A DNA stretch of 64,000 nt, taken from JABFXX01 sp964419605. Lineage in GTDB: Bacteria > Myxococcota_A > Polyangia > Haliangiales > Haliangiaceae. The position numbers and the translations under genes are program-made. The stretch lies in NCBI GenBank assembly GCA_964419605.1, contig CAYQQM010000012.1:1-64000 (forward strand), written 5' to 3'. Positions within the stretch are counted from its first letter, which is position 1; every line of letters begins with the position of its first letter. A model generated the notes under the pieces. The model worked only from the letters and a program-made list of their open reading frames with translations. It made no database searches and was not told where the DNA came from. Below, one piece after another: positions 8,060 through 14,945 of this stretch.

Positions 8060-10080
8060 CGGTCCCCTGCCGTTTCAGCCAGCTGTGCGAGGCGGCCGAA
8101 CCCGGCGCGCTTCGCGTCGGCGATCAGCTGTGTTTGGGAGGCCGTGGAATCTCCCGTCCCCGTCGCAAGGTCGACGTCGAGCCGAGCGAGGCGGGCGGCG
8201 AGGGTGAGGCCGAGCGCACCCGCGCGCTCGGCTTCTTTACGCGCTTGTTCTAGATGTTTTGCTCCCTCGTCTGGGTCGCCGAGAAGGGCGTACGTCTGGC
8301 CGAGCGCCATGCGGTGTTCGAGGCGGATTCGCATTGGCTCGATCGCTACCTTAATGTGCTCGAGGGCCTCTAGTGCCTGTTGCGACGCTGCCTGTGCAAG
8401 ATACGTGCGCGCGAGCAATACCCACGCGCGATGCTCGGAACTCGTAGCGCCGCGTTCCGCCGCAGCGGCCTGTAGCTCGGTAGCTTTCTTCACGACCGAA
8501 TCGTACAACCCCGCATCGAAATCTAGCGCAGCCAGCGCGAGTTCGAGCGACAGGGCCCTCTGGGCGCTGGGAATCCGCTTGGCGAGGGACAAGCCGCGAG
8601 CATACGCATTCCGCGCCGTCGCAAGGTCGCCCCGTTCGGCCGCAGTATCTCCTGCTACTTCGAGACACATCGCGCTCAACTCCGGTTCTGGCGATGCGAA
8701 TGCCTCGGAGCACGCATCGCTTAACGTCGATGCGGTGCCCAGGTCGCCGGCGCCGTACGCAACAGCCGCTGCTGCAAGGTCCGCGTATGCCGATGCGATG
8801 GGGCTGATGCCTTTGGTAGCACTGGCCTCGCCCAGATGTTTGCGCGCCTGATCGAAATGTCCTCGGAGCGCCAGCACCAGCGCACCAGCCGACCGCGCGA
8901 TCGAGGCTTGCGCGCGAGCGCCGTTTTGCTCCTGCAGAGCCGCCGCCATGTCATATTTTTCGAGCGCATCGTCGAGTTGGCCTCGTTCGATCGCCTGCGA
9001 AAGCCACGCTGTGCTGCGGTCGGGTGAGAGGCGCTTCGGATCAAACGTGGGAGCGACGCGCACAGGCGAAACGCGTTCATCGCGAGATTTGAGGACGTAG
9101 CCTCCAGCCAAGGCGAGCGCGATCGCGGTGAGTACGCCCACGGCGCCTGCGAGGACCACTCGTTTGCGGCGTGGCCGGCGGCCGAGATCCGCCAGAAGGG
9201 CGTCCATCGTTGGGTAGCGCTCCTGGGGATTTGCACATAAGCCGCGAACCAGAATGCGTCGCAGGGGTGCGGATACGCGATGACCTCGTGGCGGTTTTTG
9301 CAGTTTGCCCTCGATAACAGCGTCGGCAAGTGCCACCGTAGTTTTGCCCGCGAATGGCCAGTCGCCGTACAGCGCGTGATACAGGGCGACGCAAAATGCA
9401 AACTGATCGCAGCGTTCGTCAACGCGCTCGCCTTTGTGCTGCTCCGGCGCCATGAATATCGGCGTTCCCATGGCAACACCAGTTCGCGTGAGTCGACTCA
9501 TCGGGTCTCGTTGTTCGTGGGAACTGCGGATGCCTTCGCTACCGCCGGGCACTGTGCTCGCGGTTGCCGGGCGGCGTTCATCGCCAGCTCCGAGCGCGCG
9601 TGCAAGGCCAAAGTCAGCGACTCTCAGGCGGCCATCTTTGCCCAGCAACACGTTGTCTGGCTTAAAGTCGCGGTGCACAAGTCCAACCGCGTGCGCAGCT
9701 GCCAGTCCCCGGCCGGCGGCAATAAACTTGTCGACAATTTCGGCCTGAGTGTGCTCGCGTTCCAGCCAGCGCCCGAGTGTCCCACCATCGAGCAGCTCTT
9801 GAGCCAAGAAAACAATGCTCCCGGACACACCGACCTCAAATACAGTAATGACATTTGGGTGGGTAACGCGTGCCATCGCTTGGCCTTCGCGCAGCATCCG
9901 CATTCGGTCCTCATCAGTTGCCGCAGCACTTCGCAGCACTTTCAACGCGACCTGACGATCGAGCTCGCGATCGTGGGCGGAATAGACCACGCCCATTGCG
10001 CCTTCGCCGAGCTCGCCAGTCACCACGAAACGGCCGATCTTCGTGCCGTGGCGTATCTCAGTTTCAGGCGCAGCAATCAC
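8056..10080 (-). CDS. Membrane Ser/Thr protein kinase with C-terminal TPR-like helices
   Basis: 674 residues from a GTG start. The cytoplasmic kinase domain (about 15-285) has L-G-E-G-A-M-G-V-V-Y, V-A-L-K-V-L, H-R-D-F-K-P-D-N, V-A-D-F-G-L-A and G-T-P-I-F-M-A-P-E-Q. The stretch between D-F-G and the activation segment is enlarged by about 35 residues. A single membrane helix follows near residues 308-330 after an Arg/Lys-rich stop-transfer. The remaining 340 residues are Ala/Leu-rich helical hairpins typical of TPR-like regions, predicted extracytoplasmic. This is the common myxobacterial PknB-TPR layout. It is first in a two-kinase operon with the 7106-8059 gene. Confidence 0.9.
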   Translation of the reverse strand: MIAAPETEIRHGTKIGRFVVTGELGEGAMGVVYSAHDRELDRQVALKVLRSAAATDEDRMRMLREGQAMARVTHPNVITVFEVGVSGSIVFLAQELLDGGTLGRWLEREHTQAEIVDKFIAAGRGLAAAHAVGLVHRDFKPDNVLLGKDGRLRVADFGLARALGAGDERRPATASTVPGGSEGIRSSHEQRDPMSRLTRTGVAMGTPIFMAPEQHKGERVDERCDQFAFCVALYHALYGDWPFAGKTTVALADAVIEGKLQKPPRGHRVSAPLRRILVRGLCANPQERYPTMDALLADLGRRPRRKRVVLAGAVGVLTAIALALAGGYVLKSRDERVSPVRVAPTFDPKRLSPDRSTAWLSQAIERGQLDDALEKYDMAAALQEQNGARAQASIARSAGALVLALRGHFDQARKHLGEASATKGISPIASAYADLAAAAVAYGAGDLGTASTLSDACSEAFASPEPELSAMCLEVAGDTAAERGDLATARNAYARGLSLAKRIPSAQRALSLELALAALDFDAGLYDSVVKKATELQAAAAERGATSSEHRAWVLLARTYLAQAASQQALEALEHIKVAIEPMRIRLEHRMALGQTYALLGDPDEGAKHLEQARKEAERAGALGLTLAARLARLDVDLATGTGDSTASQTQLIADAKRAGFGRLAQLAETAGDR

Positions 10081-10131
10081 GATTGAATACTGCCACGACC
10101 TCCGGTCCGCCGTTGAAATTTTGTGCTTTGG

Positions 10132-10905
10132 TCACAACTTTGCTGTCCAGGCGGCCCTCGCTTTCAGATAGGGTCCGGCAAAGGGCGGCGGCGCCCCCAG
10201 GGGCCCAATGACGTAGTCCGCACGCCGGTTGACGCGCGCGTCGGTATTGTCTGGGGTCTTAACCTTCGGCACATCCTCGCCAAAACCTGCGACCAGAATC
10301 GGCAGTGCGATTCCATGATTCCGAAGGTAGCGGCCGATGGCCCGAGCGCGGTCCAGCGAAAGTTTGCGGTTTTGGGCCGACGGCCCGACCGTGTCGGTGT
10401 GTCCGGCAATGAACAGCTGCATCTTCACGAATTTTTCGGACCGCTTCACGATGTTGGTGATCGCGATTACGCTCGCATCTAGTTTTCCCTGTTCGCTGTC
10501 TTCGATGATGGCGCGATTTGTGGCGAAGTTGATATCCTCGTGATCGACGGTCACGGACCACGGGATCAGTTCGAGGTCGACGTTTGCTCCTTGAGTCGAC
10601 TCAGCATGCAAGAGCAGTTTGAGCACGCGCGTTCCCGCGGGTTGGGTCCACGAGATCGTTAGCCATGTCCCAGGCCGATCTGCGTTGTACGTGGCGTTGC
10701 CTTTCCCGATTTCGCTTCCATCTTCTGCGATCGCTGTGATCGTCGCGCTTGCCGCAGGCTGAGTGAGTGTGAACTGAAGCGCGCGTTTATCGAGGTCGAG
10801 GTGCGTCGCGTCGTAGCCGACGTGGAGCCCTGTTCGAGTGGCTCGTTTGACGGGCGCTGCAACCACAACTTGAGCCATGAGCAGTACAGTCAGAAACGCC
10901 TTCAT
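10132..10905 (-). CDS. OmpA-family C-terminal domain protein
   Basis: 257 residues with an N-terminal signal peptide (M-K-A-F-L-T-V-L-L-M-A-Q-V-V-V-A-A). The C-terminal third (about 135-240) matches the OmpA/MotB peptidoglycan-binding fold: I-N-F-A-T-N-R-A-I-I, then G-H-T-D-T-V-G and L-S-L-D-R-A-R-A-I-G-R-Y-L, and D-A-R-V-N-R-R-A-D-Y. The first half is a beta-rich region of unknown role that recalls extracellular sandwich domains. It probably links the outer membrane or periplasm to peptidoglycan. Transcribed away from trpB, with a strong hairpin between the two genes. Confidence 0.87.
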   Translation of the reverse strand: MKAFLTVLLMAQVVVAAPVKRATRTGLHVGYDATHLDLDKRALQFTLTQPAASATITAIAEDGSEIGKGNATYNADRPGTWLTISWTQPAGTRVLKLLLHAESTQGANVDLELIPWSVTVDHEDINFATNRAIIEDSEQGKLDASVIAITNIVKRSEKFVKMQLFIAGHTDTVGPSAQNRKLSLDRARAIGRYLRNHGIALPILVAGFGEDVPKVKTPDNTDARVNRRADYVIGPLGAPPPFAGPYLKARAAWTAKL

Positions 10906-10918
10906 CCCCAGATCCTAG

Positions 10919-10977
10919 AGCACCGAACAGGTTGAATGTCGTCGCATCGCAGCAGACATTTCAACCGGTTCGGTGCT
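10919..10977. repeat. Strong inverted repeat between the OmpA-like gene and trpB
   Basis: Arms 10919-10940 and 10955-10977 pair over about 22 bases with one mismatch and one bulge (AGCACCGAAC-x-GGTTGAA...TTCAACC-x-GTTCGGTGCT), with a loop of about 14 bases. It sits in the 174-base divergent gap. There is no T-run on either side, so it is not a standard intrinsic terminator. It may be a palindromic repeat element, an operator, or part of the trpB leader. Confidence 0.75.
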
Positions 10978-11079
10978 TTAGTGCTTGGCAAAGCGCATAC
11001 GCTCGCCGCGTTCAACGTTGCAGGTCGGAACCACCGCTGTGGGGTGCCTCTTCCAGGGTCGGTGTGATACGCCATCGGG

Positions 11080-12285
11080 GTGGGGACTGTAGAAGAGATC
11101 CAGGAGCTCGCTGAGCCTGTCGGAGGGCGCTTTGGCCCCTACGGCGGCCAATACGTCGCAGAAACGCTGATGCCAGCGATCGCGGAGCTGGAGGCGGCGT
11201 GGCGGGTCGCGCGGGGCGACGCGCAATTTTGGAGCGAGGTCGACCAACTGCTCGTCCAATATGTTGGGCGACCGTCGCGGCTGTACCACGCGCAGCGTCT
11301 GTCTGCGGACCTAGGAGCACAGGTCTATCTGAAGCGCGAAGACCTCAATCACACCGGCGCGCACAAGATCAACAACTGCATCGGTCAGGCAGTGTTGGCA
11401 CGGCGGATGGGCAAACGGCGGCTGATCGCCGAGACAGGGGCCGGGCAGCACGGGGTTGCAACCGCAACCGTTGCGGCGCTTTTCGGGCTGCCGTGCGAAA
11501 TTTACATGGGAGCGGAAGACGTTGTTCGTCAGGCTCTCAACGTCGAGAGGATGAAACTGCTTGGCGCCACGGTGCACCCGGTATCCAGCGGCACGCGGAC
11601 GCTGAAGGACGCCATGAACGAAGCGCTCCGCGACTGGGTTACCAACGTTGCCGACACGTTTTATTTGATCGGCTCGGTGGCAGGCCCGCATCCCTACCCG
11701 TGGATGGTGCGCGATCTGCAGTCGGTGATCGGACGCGAGACGCGTACGCAGCTGCAAACGGCGTTGGGGCGCCCCGCCGACGCACTTGTCGCGTGCGTCG
11801 GTGGTGGCTCAAACGCAGCCGGACTGTTCGCGCCATTTGTGCGCGATGGGGCGACGCGGCTATTCGGAGTTGAAGCGGCCGGCGAGGGCGTCGCCACGGG
11901 AAGGCACGCTGCCACGCTCGGTTCGGGTCGAGTCGGTGTTCTGCACGGCAGCAAGAGCTACGTTTTGACCACACCCGATGGGCAAATTGCCCACGCGCAC
12001 TCGATCAGTGCGGGACTCGACTATCCGGGCGTGGGCCCCGAACACGCGCATTGGAAGGAGTCTGGTCGCGTGACGTACCTTGCGCGCACCGATGACGAAG
12101 CGCTCGCTGCACTGGCTCGTTTGGCTCGCACCGAGGGAATCCTTTGCGCGCTCGAGACCGCGCATGCGGTGGCTGCACTCGACGAAGTCGTGGGAACTGT
12201 GGGCCGTGGTAGCGCGATCGTCGTTGGACTTTCCGGCCGTGGCGACAAAGACATGGTGACGATCTCGCAAAGGAGAGCGTCGTGA
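11080..12285 (+). CDS. trpB: Tryptophan synthase beta chain
   Basis: 401 residues, normal for TrpB, which condenses indole and serine to tryptophan using PLP. Visible motifs are G-R-F-G-P-Y-G-G-Q-Y-V-A-E-T-L at the N-terminus, L-K-R-E-D-L-N-H-T-G-A-H-K-I-N-N with the PLP lysine, A-E-T-G-A-G-Q-H-G-V-A-T-A (catalytic Glu and the ammonium/indole region) and G-G-G-S-N-A, the phosphate-binding loop. The GTG start at 11080 is the only in-frame start near the conserved N-terminus. It overlaps trpA by four bases (GTGA). No trpC, trpF or other trp genes are in the window. Confidence 0.96.
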   Translation: MGTVEEIQELAEPVGGRFGPYGGQYVAETLMPAIAELEAAWRVARGDAQFWSEVDQLLVQYVGRPSRLYHAQRLSADLGAQVYLKREDLNHTGAHKINNCIGQAVLARRMGKRRLIAETGAGQHGVATATVAALFGLPCEIYMGAEDVVRQALNVERMKLLGATVHPVSSGTRTLKDAMNEALRDWVTNVADTFYLIGSVAGPHPYPWMVRDLQSVIGRETRTQLQTALGRPADALVACVGGGSNAAGLFAPFVRDGATRLFGVEAAGEGVATGRHAATLGSGRVGVLHGSKSYVLTTPDGQIAHAHSISAGLDYPGVGPEHAHWKESGRVTYLARTDDEALAALARLARTEGILCALETAHAVAALDEVVGTVGRGSAIVVGLSGRGDKDMVTISQRRAS

Positions 12286-13088
12286 GGGGTCGATTGCGCA
12301 GCACCTTTGCAGAGTGCAAGCAGCAGAACCGCGCCGCGCTTGTGGCGTATCTAACCTTCGGCGATCCGGACCCGGCGACCTCGATCGAGGTCGTCGAGGC
12401 GGCGTGTCGAGCAGGCGCCGATATCGTCGAGCTCGGCGTGCCGTTTTCCGATCCTTCGGCCGACGGACCCACGATTCAGCGCGCGATGGAGCGGGCGCTT
12501 GAGGCAGGAAGCACGCTGAGCGGAGCTCTCGACGCGGTTGCTGGGCTGCGAGGCCGCGGCATCGCGACGCCCATTGTGCTGTTCGGATATTACAACCCGA
12601 TCTTTGTCATGGGGCCGGAATCGTTTGCTGCACGGGCGGCGAACGCGGGGGTCGATGCCGTGCTTACCGTCGATCTGCCGATCGATGAGCTTGCCGAGCT
12701 CGCTGCGCCGCTTGCAGAGCGCGAGGTCGACGTGGTGCCGCTGGTGGCCCCGACCTCGACGCCGGATCGCATCGCGCGATTAAACGCGTTTGCGCCGCCG
12801 TTTGCGTACTACATCTCGCTAACCGGGGTGACGGGCGCGCGGGCGCAGACCCCCGTGGATCCTGCGCGCATCGCTCAGGTGCGCTCAGCCGTGGCAGCGC
12901 CTATTGCTGTGGGGTTCGGCATCCGAACCCCGGCGGATGCCAAATCGGTCGCCACCATCGCGGATGGCGTCGTGGTGGGTTCCGCACTCGTCGAGCGAGT
13001 AGGGGCTGGGGACCCCAGAGGGGCCCCAGAGCGGGTAGCCGGGCTCGTATCCGAGCTTGCTGCGGCAATGGTTCGTTCCTCGCGATGA
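12282..13088 (+). CDS. trpA: Tryptophan synthase alpha chain
   Basis: 268 residues. The TIM-barrel alpha subunit cleaves indole-3-glycerol phosphate to indole, which is channelled to TrpB. The catalytic Glu is in I-V-E-L-G-V-P-F-S-D-P and the catalytic Asp in D-P-S-A-D-G-P-T-I-Q-R-A. Also visible are Y-Y-N-P-I-F, the loop G-V-T-G-A-R and the phosphate-binding G-F-G-I and V-V-G-S-A-L-V. Near the C-terminus the DNA at 13007-13030 is a GC palindrome (GGGGACCCC...GGGGCCCC) that adds a few Gly/Asp/Pro/Arg residues. Translationally coupled to trpB and to the downstream globin. Confidence 0.96.
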   Translation: MRGRLRSTFAECKQQNRAALVAYLTFGDPDPATSIEVVEAACRAGADIVELGVPFSDPSADGPTIQRAMERALEAGSTLSGALDAVAGLRGRGIATPIVLFGYYNPIFVMGPESFAARAANAGVDAVLTVDLPIDELAELAAPLAEREVDVVPLVAPTSTPDRIARLNAFAPPFAYYISLTGVTGARAQTPVDPARIAQVRSAVAAPIAVGFGIRTPADAKSVATIADGVVVGSALVERVGAGDPRGAPERVAGLVSELAAAMVRSSR

Positions 13089-13474
13089 GCGCGATGGCCG
13101 AAGCCAGCCACTATAGTCGCCTCGGCGAAGAGGCGGGTGTGCGGCGTCTCGTCGATCGGTTCTACGACTTGATGAGCGAGCTATCGGAAACGAAATCCAT
13201 CCGCGCGCTACACCCACCTGACCTGGGAAGTTCGCGCGACAAGTTGTACTGGTTCTTGTGCGGTTGGCTCGGGGGCCCCCAGTACTACGTCGAGCGCTTC
13301 GGTCATCCCCGACTGCGCGCTCGCCATTTGCCATTTCCGATTGGGCCCGCCGAGCGCGATCAGTGGATGCTGTGCATGCGACGCGCGCTCGACGATACCG
13401 TGGCAGACCGATTGTTGCGCGAACTCCTTGCCGGGTCGTTCGCAAAGCTCGCCGACCACATGATGAATCGATAG
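13085..13474 (+). CDS. Group II truncated haemoglobin
   Basis: 129 residues, a 2-on-2 globin of the TrHbII (GlbO/YjbI) class. The proximal histidine is in L-R-A-R-H-L-P-F, the conserved aromatic pair is in Q-Y-Y-V-E-R-F-G, and the family Trp is in D-Q-W-M-L-C-M. Such proteins bind O2 or NO and are linked to oxidative or nitrosative stress. The ATG overlaps the trpA stop by four bases (ATGA), so it is part of the trp operon here. Why a haem protein is coupled to tryptophan synthase is not evident from the sequence. Confidence 0.9.
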   Translation: MSAMAEASHYSRLGEEAGVRRLVDRFYDLMSELSETKSIRALHPPDLGSSRDKLYWFLCGWLGGPQYYVERFGHPRLRARHLPFPIGPAERDQWMLCMRRALDDTVADRLLRELLAGSFAKLADHMMNR

Positions 13475-13563
13475 AGCAACCTCTTAAATAAGTAGAGCGA
13501 TGATCGCGGCCGAGCCGCCCGGCTGGCGAGATCGCCCGCGCGTCCAGGGCGACCGGTCGAGTC

Positions 13564-13578
13564 CTCAGCCCGGCTGAG
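13564..13578. promoter_or_regulatory. Palindrome CTCAGCC-C-GGCTGAG upstream of the GAF kinase
   Basis: A perfect 7+1+7 inverted repeat in the 205-base gap (13475-13679) between the globin and the histidine kinase gene. It could be a protein-binding operator or a weak terminator stem. There is no T-run after it. No convincing -35/-10 pair is visible in this gap. Confidence 0.3.
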
Positions 13579-13679
13579 TCTCTCCCTGACGCGCACATGT
13601 ACGTCGCGGTTGAGGGCCGCCGGGCAATTACGGAGCGCACGCTGTGGATTTTTTCTTGATGACGGGTGTTACATAGCCG

Positions 13680-14924
13680 GTGCCCGACATGATGGACGTG
13701 ATTCGGATGCCGTCGTTGTTTGAGCAAACGCGGTTGCGCCTAGCTCGGCTGAGCGTGGGTGCGTCCACTGACTTGATTCGCGGACTTGAAATCGCGACCG
13801 AAACCACAGCACACACCCTCGGCGTTGAGAGGGTGGGCGTCTGGTTGTGGTCGATCGACGGAAAGCACTTGGTGTGCGTTACCTCATACGACCGATCGAC
13901 GGGGCGTCACCAAGGCGGTAGTACCCTCGATGCTGCCCTGTTTCCCGTCTACGCTCACGCATTGAAGACCCAACGCGTCATTGTTGCAGACGACGCGCGC
14001 CGAGCGGTTGAAACTCGTGAGCTAACCGGCTCGTATTTGATTCCGAACGGCATCTTTTCGATGCTCGATGCTGCGCTGCACCGTTCGGGAGAGGTTGTTG
14101 GCGTCGTATGTCACGAGCATACGGGCTCGCCGCGAGTTTGGGCCGACCGCGAGCGCGATCTCGCGTGCTCCGTCGCAGATCTTGTCGCCGTGTTATTCGA
14201 ACAGACGACCCGTCTGGAAATTGAGGCGGCGCTTATGCACCAGAGAGAGCGGGCTGCACGGCTCGAAAAGGATGCAGCGCTGGCGCGACTTGGTGCCGGT
14301 TTGGCCCACGACTTCAATAGCGTGTTGTCTTCGATGTTGATTCGAGTTGAGACGTTGCGACGCGCCGCCAAGCTTCGCGGCGACGACGTGGCTCCGTACG
14401 ACGCTCTGATGTCTGAAGGGCAGCTCGGTTCGCGCATGGTGAATCAACTGCTGACGTATGCCAAGGAAGGCGTGGCTTCGCCGATCGCGATCGAACTAAA
14501 TCGTACACTCGAAACCCTACGGCCGACGCTTGAGCGGTTGTTGGACGGCAGGTGTGAGTTGGAGTTGCGCACTCCGGATCAGCGCGTGTGTGTTGAGGCT
14601 GCCCCGACGCACATCGATCAAATTTGCCTAAATCTGGTGCTTAACGCACGAGATGCTGGGGCTAAGAAAATTCATGTCGAGCTCGCGCAACAGGTAGAGG
14701 ATGTAGTGCTCGTTTTTGGCGACGATGGGATTGGCATGGACGATACCACTCGCCGCCACGCATTTGAGCCGTTTTACACGACGAAGATCAGCGGTGGGTC
14801 GGGATTGGGACTTGCGGTTGTTGCAAGTATCGTCGAGCAGTGTGCTGGGAAGATCGATCTGGAGAGTTCTCCCAATCGCGGCAGTAGGTTTGTGATCCGA
14901 CTGCCCCGTTCGTTGGCGGTGTAG
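13680..14924 (+). CDS. Sensor histidine kinase with GAF domain
   Basis: 414 residues from a GTG start, no membrane helix. A GAF domain spans about 25-180 (A-H-T-L-G-V-E-R-V-G-V-W-L-W, G-I-F-S-M-L-D-A-A-L). The phosphoacceptor helix is G-A-G-L-A-H-D-F-N-S-V-L (His near 214), of the H-D-F-N subtype, followed by the N-box N-L-V-L-N-A-R-D-A-G and the G1/G2 boxes D-D-G-I-G-M-D and G-G-S-G-L-G-L. It has no receiver domain, and no response regulator is adjacent. The next gene, 21 bases downstream, is a CHASE-domain Ser/Thr kinase, which suggests shared regulation. Confidence 0.92.
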   Translation: MPDMMDVIRMPSLFEQTRLRLARLSVGASTDLIRGLEIATETTAHTLGVERVGVWLWSIDGKHLVCVTSYDRSTGRHQGGSTLDAALFPVYAHALKTQRVIVADDARRAVETRELTGSYLIPNGIFSMLDAALHRSGEVVGVVCHEHTGSPRVWADRERDLACSVADLVAVLFEQTTRLEIEAALMHQRERAARLEKDAALARLGAGLAHDFNSVLSSMLIRVETLRRAAKLRGDDVAPYDALMSEGQLGSRMVNQLLTYAKEGVASPIAIELNRTLETLRPTLERLLDGRCELELRTPDQRVCVEAAPTHIDQICLNLVLNARDAGAKKIHVELAQQVEDVVLVFGDDGIGMDDTTRRHAFEPFYTTKISGGSGLGLAVVASIVEQCAGKIDLESSPNRGSRFVIRLPRSLAV

Positions 14925-14945
14925 GAGCTTCGAACGGTCGGCAAC

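Noticed and set aside
13007..13030. GC palindrome in trpA as another inserted element
   Set aside because: It is short, does not carry the GGAAGTCCC core, and could be ordinary GC-rich coding at a variable C-terminus.
13262..13278. GGGGGCCCCC palindrome in the truncated globin gene
   Set aside because: It encodes the family-conserved L-G-G-P motif, so it is explained by protein conservation, not by an inserted repeat.
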